In this document: positions 17,655-26,374 of the stretch, one piece after another
Layout of the letters: each line of letters begins with the position of its first letter
Numbering within the stretch: the first letter of the stretch is position 1
Assembly: GCA_964562985.1 (NCBI GenBank)
Contig: CAZLWE010000021.1
Coordinates: 1 to 49,628 of the forward strand
Length of the DNA: 49,628 nt
Source: SHLQ01 sp964562985
GTDB taxonomy: Bacteria > Actinomycetota > Acidimicrobiia > Acidimicrobiales > SHLQ01
Reading direction: 5' to 3'
Notes under the pieces: model-generated
The model's input: only the letters and a program-made list of their open reading frames with translations
The model's database searches: none
What the model was told of the DNA's origin: nothing
Program-made: the position numbers and the translations under genes

Positions 17655-18009
17655 CACGATCGAACTTCGGGGTATGCGCGTTCTGGCGTACTGCGGGATC
17701 TTGCCGGAGGAAGAGGAGCGTCGTCAGCCCTTTGAAATCGACGTGGACGTCGACTGTGACCTGGCAAAGGCAGGCGCGAGCGATGATTTAGCCAATACCA
17801 TCGATTACGGCACACTTTGCGCTCAAATCGGAGCGTTGGCGGAGGAAAGTCGGTACGGACTCTTGGAACGATTTGCCAGCGATGTGGCGAACCTCGTGTT
17901 GGACAATGATTTGGCGCTCGCAACGCGTGTAACCATCCGCAAGCTTCGGCCTCCCGTGCCACAAGACCTCAAGAGTTCAGGGGTTACGATTCGGCGGGCA
18001 CGTTCGTGA
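17647..18009 (+). CDS. folB: Dihydroneopterin aldolase
   Basis: FolB cleaves dihydroneopterin to 6-hydroxymethyl-dihydropterin and glycolaldehyde. The 120-residue product has IELRGMRVLAYCGILPEE at the N-terminus, the FEIDVDVDCDL strand, DLANTIDYGTLC, LLERFASDVANLVL with the catalytic-region Glu, and VTIRKLRPPVPQDLKSSGVT with the conserved Lys. The start is GTG 17647, overlapping the preceding gene by 8 bp. An upstream extension in the same frame starts at 17605 and is less likely. Its stop overlaps folK by 4 bp. Confidence 0.95.
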   Translation: MTDTIELRGMRVLAYCGILPEEEERRQPFEIDVDVDCDLAKAGASDDLANTIDYGTLCAQIGALAEESRYGLLERFASDVANLVLDNDLALATRVTIRKLRPPVPQDLKSSGVTIRRARS

Positions 18010-18473
18010 CCCGTCGAGCCTTTCTTGGGCTCGGATCCAACCTCGGAGACCGCGAAGCCCATCTTCAACACGCCATTGGACGTCTTCCCGACGTGGTCAA
18101 GATCTCGTCGATCTGGGAGAGCGCGCCGGTCGGTGGTCCCGATGATCAAGGTCCGTACCTCAACGCTGTGGTGCAGCTCTCAACCGATCGTACCGCTCGC
18201 CAGTTGTTGCGTGTGTGCCAAGAGCGTGAAGAGGACGCTGGGCGAGTCCGCCGTGAGCGCTGGGGTCCTCGCACCCTCGACGTCGATGTGCTGTGGATCG
18301 ACGGCGAGATCATCGACGAGCACGACCTGATCGTTCCTCACCCACGAATGTTCGAGCGTGCGTTTGTGCTGATGCCGCTTCGCGAATTGGCCCCCGATCT
18401 CCTTCCAGAAAAGTTCAGCGAACCCGACCCGTCCGAGATTCGACTTTTCATCCCGGACGCGCCAGCGAGCTAG
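18006..18473 (+). CDS. folK: 2-amino-4-hydroxy-6-hydroxymethyldihydropteridine pyrophosphokinase
   Basis: FolK transfers pyrophosphate from ATP to the hydroxymethyl pterin that FolP then uses. The 155-residue protein has the family start FLGLGSNLGDRE, the VGGPDDQGPYLNAVVQL segment, and the signature RWGPRTLDVDVLWID, with the metal-binding Asp pair, then VPHPRMFERAFVLMPL. The start is GTG 18006, overlapping folB (GTGA). The next gene, panC, starts 122 bp later, the largest gap in the run; an internal promoter may lie there. Confidence 0.97.
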   Translation: MTRRAFLGLGSNLGDREAHLQHAIGRLPDVVKISSIWESAPVGGPDDQGPYLNAVVQLSTDRTARQLLRVCQEREEDAGRVRRERWGPRTLDVDVLWIDGEIIDEHDLIVPHPRMFERAFVLMPLRELAPDLLPEKFSEPDPSEIRLFIPDAPAS

Positions 18474-18595
18474 TCACCCGTCGCGGCGTTTCAACCTCAT
18501 CGGCAATGAAGCCCTAGTCGCCGAGGCCCGTCGTCTCGCCGATTCGTGAGATGTGTCGTGTGCATTTGCGGGACTGGGGTGTGCAGACTGGGGCG

Positions 18596-19456
18596 GTGAA
18601 GGTTCTCCACACGATCGATGAGCTTCGAGAGGCCCTCGACGGGGAACGGTCGACCGGTCGAAGCGTCGGGTTTGCGCCGACGATGGGGGCGTTGCACGAC
18701 GGGCATGTCAGCTTGCTCAAGGCGGCGTCGACTCACGGCGTTGGTGTCGGCTCGATCTTCGTCAACCCGCTGCAATTCGCTCCCGACGAAGATCTCGACA
18801 GCTATCCGCGCATGGTCGACGAGGATGCGGTGAAGGCTGAGGCCGCGGGTATTTCGTATCTGTTCGTGCCGTCGGTGGCCGAGATGTACCCGCAGGAGAA
18901 CTGGACCACCGTGTCGCTTCGGGTCGTTACCGGGCCGTGGGAGGGCGCTAACCGGCCGACTCACTTTGCGGGCGTGGCGACGGTGGTGGCCAAGCTGTTC
19001 AACATCGTCGGGCCATGCACGGCGTACTTCGGCGAGAAGGACTTTCAGCAGCTTGCCATGCTTCGACGCATGGTTGCCGACCTCAACATGGCGATCGATA
19101 TTCGTGGGATGCCAATCGTTCGAGAGGACGATGGCCTGGCCATGTCCAGCCGCAACCTTCGTCTGAGCGCGGAGCAACGGGCCGAGGCGCCGATCATTCA
19201 GCGAGCGCTGCAAGCCGGTGTGCGAACGATCGAGGTAGGGGAGCGGTCGCCAGCGGCCGTCGAAGCAGCGATTGGAGATGTGCTTGCCACCGCAACGCTC
19301 GCCGATGAGCCTGACTACGTCGCGGTGGTCGACGCGGCATCGTTGCTGACGCCCGAGACGATGAGCGGCGAGGTTCGACTGCTCACAGCCATGGCCTTCG
19401 GAGATGTGCGACTGATCGACAATGTCGGTGTGATCATCGAGGATGGCGCTTCATGA
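18596..19456 (+). CDS. panC: Pantothenate synthetase
   Basis: PanC joins pantoate and beta-alanine with ATP. The 286-residue product carries the HIGH-like nucleotide motif in FAPTMGALHDGHVSLL, then FVNPLQFAPDEDLDSYPR, HFAGVATVVAKLFNIVGP, YFGEKDFQQ, and the KMSKS-like MSSRNLRL. The start GTG 18596 follows a GGGG run with usual spacing; earlier in-frame codons to 18551 are less likely. No panB or panD is next to it. It overlaps the GTPase gene by 4 bp (ATGA). Confidence 0.96.
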   Translation: MKVLHTIDELREALDGERSTGRSVGFAPTMGALHDGHVSLLKAASTHGVGVGSIFVNPLQFAPDEDLDSYPRMVDEDAVKAEAAGISYLFVPSVAEMYPQENWTTVSLRVVTGPWEGANRPTHFAGVATVVAKLFNIVGPCTAYFGEKDFQQLAMLRRMVADLNMAIDIRGMPIVREDDGLAMSSRNLRLSAEQRAEAPIIQRALQAGVRTIEVGERSPAAVEAAIGDVLATATLADEPDYVAVVDAASLLTPETMSGEVRLLTAMAFGDVRLIDNVGVIIEDGAS

Positions 19457-20364
19457 ACGAAGAAGACGAAGAGATCACCTTCATCGAGCCGGTCTACGCG
19501 CCCTGGGATGGACGACGAGTGCCGGTGGTGTTGCTCGGTGGCTACCTGGGCGCCGGCAAGACCACGGTCATCAACGAGATGCTCGCCCGCACAGACGTGC
19601 CAATCGCTGTCATGGTGAACGACGTAGGCGAGATCAATATCGATGCTGCACTGATCGAGCGGCAGGGGACGGACACACTGGATCTTTCGGGTGGGTGTGT
19701 GTGCTGCAGCTTGAAGAACGGCTTTCTCGAAGCGTTCGATCAGTTGCGGGCACGTCCGGTACCGCCCGAGCTTGTGGTGGTCGAGATGAGCGGCCTCGCG
19801 AACCCGGCGAGCGCAGCAGGCTTCGCCTCAACCCCTGGCTTCCAGCTCGACAGCATCGTGGTTCTGGTCGACCTCGATCAGTTTCTCGACTGGGAGGATG
19901 AGTCCTCCGTTGTGGCAGACGCCGTTCGGGCGCAGGTGTACGCAGCTGACGTCGTGCTGCTCAGTAAACGAAGCTTGGTCGACGAAGCTCGCGTCGCGAA
20001 AGTTCGCGGGCGTGTGGTGGAACTCAATCCCAAAGTCCCAATCTTGCTGGCGGACTCGATCCACTCGACCGCAGGATTGGTCGGACTGGGCGCTCGCCGA
20101 CCGGTCCTACATCTGGCGCAGAACTCCAGCCTCTTCGATCAACACGTCGCCGAGGTTGTTCCCATCGAGAACACCATCAGTCGCCTGGAGCTCGACTCGT
20201 TGCTCGACGATCTGCCGGTGAACACCGTTCGTGCCAAAGGCATCGTGCAGATCGAAACCGGCGAATTGCTGCTCGTACAGATCGCTGGCAAGCGACGTGT
20301 AGTGGAGCCCCTCCCCATGGCAGAATCCTCTGCGCCAACGGATCTAGTCGTCATTACTGCCTAA
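19453..20364 (+). CDS. COG0523 (CobW/ZagA-like) metallochaperone GTPase
   Basis: The 303-residue protein is a G3E-family GTPase. The Walker A motif GGYLGAGKTT is at about residues 31-40, the metal-binding CxCC motif is in GGCVCCSLKNG near residue 78, with EMSGLANP (switch/Walker B region) and a DVVLLSKRSL guanine-specificity region (LSKR replacing NKxD). The C-terminal CobW_C-like part has AKGIVQIETGELLLVQI and is rather short. COG0523 proteins insert metals, mostly zinc, cobalt or iron, into target enzymes. It overlaps panC (ATGA) and is in the same run as folE, a zinc enzyme, so FolE is a candidate client. Confidence 0.9.
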   Translation: MNEEDEEITFIEPVYAPWDGRRVPVVLLGGYLGAGKTTVINEMLARTDVPIAVMVNDVGEINIDAALIERQGTDTLDLSGGCVCCSLKNGFLEAFDQLRARPVPPELVVVEMSGLANPASAAGFASTPGFQLDSIVVLVDLDQFLDWEDESSVVADAVRAQVYAADVVLLSKRSLVDEARVAKVRGRVVELNPKVPILLADSIHSTAGLVGLGARRPVLHLAQNSSLFDQHVAEVVPIENTISRLELDSLLDDLPVNTVRAKGIVQIETGELLLVQIAGKRRVVEPLPMAESSAPTDLVVITA

Positions 20365-20447
20365 CAACTCGTCCCTGGTGTGACGGGTGAACCGCGGCAA
20401 CGAACGCGACCGCGGAACAGTTTTACTGCGCGGCGGGTTCCCGGTAT

Positions 20448-20873
20448 ATGAAACTTGGATGGTACTCCTCAGGGGTCCTAGGACTCATTGCAATAGTCAC
20501 CGCCGTCCTTAGGGAACGCGGCGACGTCTCTACGCTCACGACCTCGATACTTGTGGCCTCAACGATTGCCAGTGTGGCAATTCTCCTCGTGTTGAACGTC
20601 ATCTACTGGAATGCGGCCGACGGTCAGCGCTTCGGCGGGACCAACCGCCACCGTATTCACGTCTTAACCGCAGGCGAAATCGGTGTTCTGCTACTTCTCT
20701 TTCAGGTGTGGTTCATCGGCGGCGCTTTGATCCTGCTCGGAGCGGTGATTTATACCCACAACATCTGGAAGGCCACCGAACACGTTCGGCTATTCGGACC
20801 ACCCCCCAAGCCGGTCAAGGAAAAGAAGCAACCGGTGAGCGACCCGATGCCGGCAGAGCCGACGGGCGCTTAG
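20448..20873 (+). CDS. Small integral membrane protein
   Basis: The 141-residue protein has about four membrane helices: near 7-22, 33-55 (with ILVASTIASVAILLVLNVIY), 71-87 and 90-105. A Pro/Lys-rich C-terminal tail of about 30 residues follows and is probably cytoplasmic. I do not recognise a family. The ATG is at 20448. The 84-bp gap after the GTPase gene holds two CCGCGG copies. The 3' end overlaps the convergent lipoprotein gene by 4 bp. Confidence 0.75.
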   Translation: MKLGWYSSGVLGLIAIVTAVLRERGDVSTLTTSILVASTIASVAILLVLNVIYWNAADGQRFGGTNRHRIHVLTAGEIGVLLLLFQVWFIGGALILLGAVIYTHNIWKATEHVRLFGPPPKPVKEKKQPVSDPMPAEPTGA

Positions 20874-22027
20874 CCAAAGAAGCTGCCACAACCCTCGAGG
20901 TTGATCGGCCCGTCAATAGTCGGCGTGAGATCCGCAGCGTTGGTTGTAACCGCAACTTGGGTTTCGAGCGAGATCAGCACACCGGCCGTGAAGATCGACG
21001 TGATCGATCGGTTGGTGATCTCCGCTGGCGATACGTCCGGGGTCTGACGGATCAGCATGGTGGTGAGCGTGTTGAGCACGCCGTCGTCGTCTCGGTCGCA
21101 GACGAAAAGGTCGGTGCTTCCAGCCCGGGCATCGTTGACCAGAGTCGCCACACGTTCGATGTCGCACCCGTCGATCGAGTGCACGTGGTGCACATCGCCA
21201 AAGGCCGGGCCGGCGGGTTCGCGGGTGATGATCTCCGGTAAGCCATCGCCGTCCCAGTCTGCCCACCCAAGTACCGCTTGTGGGTCGGTTCGGCCGAACT
21301 GGACGGGTGCACTGATGACGCCTTCGACTGCGGCAAGGCCATCAATCTCCACAAAGGTGACGTCGTCGTCGCTGAAAAGTGCAAATAGTTCGAGGTCGCC
21401 GTCACCGTCTATGTCGACTTCGCCCACCTTGAGAACGATGTCGGCTGTCGACACGCCTGGTTCGGCTGAGCAGATGACGGGCGGCGGTGCAACTGAGTTG
21501 ATGGCGGCGCCACTCATGACTTCGTCGATGAAGGGCTCCGGACCGGAGGCGACGAAGTTACCGTCGCCGGTATCGACCACGAAGGTGGTGCTCGATGCAT
21601 CGTCGGCAACTGGTGGAGCAAGGTCGATCTCCAGCCGTACCGCGTCCGCAGCTCCGGCCGTCGCGAGTGAAGCGTCGACGATGTTGGCGCCCGCAAAGCT
21701 CCGAATCGCGTCTCGATACGACTCACCGATCGTCATCTCTAGGGTGATCTCCAAGCTTCCATCGGCGCTGGTGAGCAACCCGCAGTCTTGATGCGACCAC
21801 CCCTCGGGTAGTTGGACCTCATAGCGGTCGGTGGAGCAGGCTGTTTCCGGCAGAGGCTCGGTCGTAGTGGTTGATGTGGTGGTCGTCGGCTCGCCCGGGA
21901 TGGTCGTCGTTGTCTCGGCTGTGCTCTCCGGAATGGGTTCCGAAGCCGCCTCATTGGGCAGGTTGCTAGCGCATGCCGCGGCGATCACCACGAGGGCGGG
22001 TACTACCAGTAGGCGCCTTGGCTTCAC
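20870..22027 (-). CDS. Secreted lipoprotein with DxDxDG repeats
   Basis: The 385-residue protein has a lipoprotein signal peptide: basic start, hydrophobic core and lipobox AAAC with the lipidated Cys at residue 19. A Thr/Pro/Glu-rich linker (about 28-60) follows. The C-terminal half contains three calcium-loop-like repeats: DIDGDGDLELF, DWDGDGLPEI and DRDDDGVLNTL. These resemble FG-GAP/EF-hand-like repeats that bind Ca2+ on the outside. There are several Cys residues, possibly in disulphides. The binding partner is unknown. It starts with ATG at 22027. Confidence 0.85.
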   Translation of the reverse strand: MKPRRLLVVPALVVIAAACASNLPNEAASEPIPESTAETTTTIPGEPTTTTSTTTTEPLPETACSTDRYEVQLPEGWSHQDCGLLTSADGSLEITLEMTIGESYRDAIRSFAGANIVDASLATAGAADAVRLEIDLAPPVADDASSTTFVVDTGDGNFVASGPEPFIDEVMSGAAINSVAPPPVICSAEPGVSTADIVLKVGEVDIDGDGDLELFALFSDDDVTFVEIDGLAAVEGVISAPVQFGRTDPQAVLGWADWDGDGLPEIITREPAGPAFGDVHHVHSIDGCDIERVATLVNDARAGSTDLFVCDRDDDGVLNTLTTMLIRQTPDVSPAEITNRSITSIFTAGVLISLETQVAVTTNAADLTPTIDGPINLEGCGSFFG

Positions 22028-22126
22028 GTGTGCCGCTCCCCGAGGGTGTCCAGTACGTTCGTCTCTGGAACCGTAATTCGTGATACCCGAGCCAGGCGGT
22101 CGCCAAGAAGGTCCGCTCTCGGTGGG

Positions 22127-23299
22127 CTAGGACAACACGAGTGACTCGGGTTTACGGAAGATCAGGCCGCTGGGGGCTCTGGACTGGGCCGCGTCGAGTT
22201 CGAACACGGCCTGCAGTTCCGCTTCGGCATCGAGGAGCGCCTCGATGACCGCAGCGGTTTCTGCCTTGGCGACGTGGAGTCCGAGACAGGTGTGGGTTCC
22301 TTGGGCCCATGTCACGTGTTGTGCGTGGTTCGGGCGGTCGATGTTGAAGGTGTTGGGGTCGTGAAAGACGTTTGGGTCACGGTTCGCCGCCAGCAGGTTG
22401 ATCGACACCAGTTCGCCCGAAGGGATCTCCGTGTCTCCCAGGACGACGTCTTCGGTGGTGTAGCGATCTACCCATGCGGCGGCGGGTTCGAGGCGAAGCG
22501 ATTCCTCGATCACCTGTGGGATCAGCGAACGATCTTCACGCAGCCGTTCGAGCACTGCCTGGTTGGTAAAGAGGTGCCACAGTGCGTTCGTGGTCATTCC
22601 CTCCGATGTTTCGATCGCGCCGAACATCACCACCGCGACGGCGGCTGGGATCTCGTCGGTGGTCAGCACGCCGTCGGTGACCAGCTCGGTGATGAGCCCC
22701 GCGTCGTCGGCGCCCATCGCGTCGCGAACGTAGGTGTAGAGCTGTGACAGCGTTCCCTGGACCTCGTCGGGGACCTGGTCGCCGACGGTGAGCGCCGTGA
22801 TCGCCTTCCCAAACGCGCCGTACCAGCGAAGCACATCGGTGGACTCGACATCGTGAAGCCCAAGGACGTCGAGGATCGTTTTGACAGCCAATGGCCCAGC
22901 GACGCCCGTACGAAGTTCGCGGGACCCGTCGAGTGTCTCTGCGACCAGCCGTTCGGAACGGTCAGCTACCTGTGTTGCGAGCTCCTCGCGCACGAACTTT
23001 GGCCGGAACGGTTTCACGAACGCACTGCGGTGTCGAATGTGGTCGGGGCCGTCGAGATTCAACATCGAGGTTCCCAACACTCGCGCTGTCGTAAATCGAT
23101 CGTCCGCGACCGTGTAGCGCTGCGCATCGAGCATGGCCTCGCTCGCAAGATCGCGACGAGTCACAAACCAGGCCCCCGTGGCCGGCACCCACGACACAGG
23201 CTCATGAGTTCGCAGGCCTGCGAGTGCCTCATAGGGTGAGGCGGTCAGCATAGCGACGGTGAGCGCCGCCCCCCGTGGAAATCTTTCGGCACGGCTCAT
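22127..23299 (-). CDS. Cytochrome P450
   Basis: The 390-residue heme monooxygenase shows the I-helix motif GAIET (227-231), the K-helix ExxR as ESLR at 266-269, and the heme loop WAQGTHTCLG with the thiolate Cys338. In the usual FxxGxxxCxG the Phe is Trp here. The helix-C region RHRSAFVKPF and the length fit bacterial class I P450s. It needs a ferredoxin and reductase, which are not in the window. Substrate unknown. ATG start at 23299. It is divergent from the zinc-ribbon gene, with a palindrome between them. Confidence 0.94.
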   Translation of the reverse strand: MSRAERFPRGAALTVAMLTASPYEALAGLRTHEPVSWVPATGAWFVTRRDLASEAMLDAQRYTVADDRFTTARVLGTSMLNLDGPDHIRHRSAFVKPFRPKFVREELATQVADRSERLVAETLDGSRELRTGVAGPLAVKTILDVLGLHDVESTDVLRWYGAFGKAITALTVGDQVPDEVQGTLSQLYTYVRDAMGADDAGLITELVTDGVLTTDEIPAAVAVVMFGAIETSEGMTTNALWHLFTNQAVLERLREDRSLIPQVIEESLRLEPAAAWVDRYTTEDVVLGDTEIPSGELVSINLLAANRDPNVFHDPNTFNIDRPNHAQHVTWAQGTHTCLGLHVAKAETAAVIEALLDAEAELQAVFELDAAQSRAPSGLIFRKPESLVLS

Positions 23300-23368
23300 C
23301 TCCGCACTCTAGGCGTTCCAAAAAATACTTTCATTGAACCCCAAGTTTCGGGTTGAATTTGACCGCTA

Positions 23369-23384
23369 TGGGTCGTTTGACCCA
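23369..23384. promoter_or_regulatory. Palindrome between P450 and zinc-ribbon genes, possible operator
   Basis: TGGGTC-GTTT-GACCCA is a perfect 6-bp inverted repeat. The heptamer TTTGACC occurs at 23358-23364 and again at 23376-23382, giving two direct copies 18 bp apart. The site lies 35 bp upstream of the zinc-ribbon gene and 70 bp upstream of the P450 gene, where a repressor could control both. Confidence 0.4.
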
Positions 23385-23418
23385 GCGACAAGACCGTCTG
23401 TAAACCGACTGTTCTTAC

Positions 23419-23760
23419 ATGGCATCGATTCGAGTGACGTGTAACAGCTGCGGGGACATCGACCTTGCGTCAAATGGGGTTACGGCCCGGTCGTGTTTAG
23501 ACGACGACCGTAACGAATACCGGTTCCATTGTCCGAAGTGCGAACTCGTCACCGTGAAGCGCACGGACTTCCGAGTGGTAAAGCTCCTCGAGGCAAATGG
23601 AGTTCCCGTCGAGTACTGGGCGTTGCCCAAGGAGCTACACGAACGACGCCATGGTCCTTCGCTTACCCACGATGATGTCATCAACTTCCACACCGCGATG
23701 CGCGATGACAACGAACTCGATGAGGCACTCGCTGAGCTCGTCGAAGAACTCTCGCACTAA
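23419..23760 (+). CDS. Small zinc-ribbon protein
   Basis: The 113-residue protein has two CxxC knuckles, in VTCNSCGD (near residue 9) and HCPKCELV (near residue 34), forming a four-Cys zinc ribbon. A helical tail follows, including HDDVINFHTAMRD and an acidic end DEALAELVEELSH. Similar small proteins occur in actinobacteria without assigned role; a nucleic-acid or regulatory function is possible. ATG at 23419. It lies 240 bp upstream of groES, with its own 3' end before the groES promoter region. Confidence 0.8.
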   Translation: MASIRVTCNSCGDIDLASNGVTARSCLDDDRNEYRFHCPKCELVTVKRTDFRVVKLLEANGVPVEYWALPKELHERRHGPSLTHDDVINFHTAMRDDNELDEALAELVEELSH

Positions 23761-23873
23761 CGCTTAACTGATTTCGGAGAGAAGATCCTCGTTCGTTACG
23801 AGGTTGCGCACAGCGTGGGCGTATTCCTCTTCGAATGGGTTGTCGACGCGACCGCAAGTAATGCTGGTTCAAG

Positions 23874-23901
23874 TTGCACTCTCGGACGCGTTCGCTAGCA
23901 T
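23874..23901 (+). promoter_or_regulatory. Possible groES promoter
   Basis: TTGCAC at 23874-23879 and TAGCAT at 23896-23901 are spaced by 16 bp and would serve as -35 and -10 elements. The match to consensus is only fair, but position directly before the CIRCE element fits a CIRCE-controlled sigma-A promoter. Confidence 0.4.
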
Positions 23902-23927
23902 TAGCAGTCGCCTGGCGAGAGTGCTAG
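23901..23927 (+). promoter_or_regulatory. CIRCE operator (HrcA site) of groES-groEL
   Basis: TTAGCAGTC, 9 bases, GAGTGCTAG match the CIRCE inverted repeat TTAGCACTC-N9-GAGTGCTAA at 16 of 18 positions. HrcA bound here represses the heat-shock operon. The right arm also starts an overlapping second, weaker copy. Confidence 0.92.
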
Positions 23928-23950
23928 CGGACAATGCGTCCGAGTGCTAG
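23924..23950 (+). promoter_or_regulatory. Second, imperfect CIRCE-like element
   Basis: CTAGCGGAC, 9 bases, GAGTGCTAG at 23942-23950 keep the 9-base spacing. The right arm is a good match and the left arm is poor (5 of 9). It overlaps the first element by 4 bp, so HrcA dimers could sit side by side. Confidence 0.55.
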
Positions 23951-24000
23951 CGATCGGCGGGCGATATCAATCACATAGTTCCCATGCCAAGGAGGCGTGA

Positions 24001-24288
24001 ATGAACCTGCAGCCACTAGATGACCGCATTGTTGTGCGGCCAGCTGTTCCAGAATCAACGACGGCCAGCGGACTCGTAATCCCTGACTCCGCGACCGAGA
24101 AGCCTCAACAGGGCGAAGTTCTGGCCACCGGCCCAGGACGTCGCTCGGATTCGGGCGAACTCATCCCTATGGACGTAAGCGCCGGTGACACCGTCGTTTA
24201 CAGCAAGTACGGCGGCACCGAGATTTCCTCGGGCGGCGAAGACCTACTCATCCTCAATGCTCGCGACGTCCTCGCGATCGTCAAGTAA
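24001..24288 (+). CDS. groES: GroES co-chaperonin
   Basis: The 95-residue GroES forms the heptameric lid of the chaperonin. Hallmarks are PLDDRIVVRPAV at the N-terminus, the mobile loop TTASGLVIPDSA, and the end GEDLLILNARDVLAIVK. AAGGAGG at 23989-23995 precedes the ATG at 24001 by 5 bases. CIRCE elements upstream indicate HrcA control. It is followed by groEL after 11 bp. Confidence 0.98.
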   Translation: MNLQPLDDRIVVRPAVPESTTASGLVIPDSATEKPQQGEVLATGPGRRSDSGELIPMDVSAGDTVVYSKYGGTEISSGGEDLLILNARDVLAIVK

Positions 24289-24299
24289 GGAAACGCAAC

Positions 24300-25934
<1,635 letters not shown>

Positions 25935-25971
25935 GGCGAAGCCTTCCATCGTTCTTCTCGAAGAACTACCG

Positions 25972-26009
25972 AACAGCCCGGGCCCTGTGCCCGGGCTGTT
26001 TGCGTTTTT
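25972..26009 (+). terminator. Intrinsic terminator after groEL
   Basis: A perfect 12-bp stem (25972-25983 with 25989-26000, arm AACAGCCCGGGC) and loop CCTGT are followed by TGCGTTTTT. It closely resembles the terminator after rpsJ. Confidence 0.92.
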
Positions 26010-26114
26010 GGTAGTGGTACCTTGCGGCCGTGGCCGATCGGCGGCTCGTTACTTCGGTGCACTCCTGCGGTGCGTAACGGTTATCGCGACCACAAACAGG
26101 GACTTCGCAAGTGC

Positions 26115-26264
26115 CTAAAACAAGCCGACGAGTCTGTTCCAGGCACCGAAGATGAGCATCGGGCCCACGAAGGCGGAGACGGCGATTACGAGCAGGACGA
26201 ACCAGGGGGCTTCGTTCCACTCTTGGCGCAGAGCATCGAACCTGCTGTTTTGTTTCCGTCCCAC
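26115..26264 (-). CDS. Small single-span membrane protein, 49 residues (candidate)
   Basis: In the 365 bases between groEL and the glycosylase gene, the minus strand holds a 49-residue ORF from GTG 26264 to TAG. A polar start (VGRKQNSRFDALRQEWNE) leads into one membrane helix, WFVLLVIAVSAFVGPMLIFG (about residues 21-40), then AWNRLVGLF. Codons are rich in C or G at the third position, as in neighbouring genes. No strong ribosome binding site is seen, and a TTG further upstream is another start. Function unknown. The rest of the gap holds the groEL terminator and a hairpin at 26047-26079. Confidence 0.5.
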   Translation of the reverse strand: MGRKQNSRFDALRQEWNEAPWFVLLVIAVSAFVGPMLIFGAWNRLVGLF

Positions 26265-26374
26265 ACCACCAAGTCTGACACAGCTACGGAACAATCCCGT
26301 GTCTCAGAGCATGGGCGGATTGAGCGCTGATGCCGAGAGGAGCGCGTCGCAACCCGAATCCCTAGGGTGAGGCG

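Noticed and set aside
23764..23862. Minus-strand open stretch of about 33 codons before groES, ending NEDLLSEIS
   Set aside because: It reads like protein but has a stop just upstream and no ATG, GTG or TTG start of useful length. Possibly a remnant; not called.
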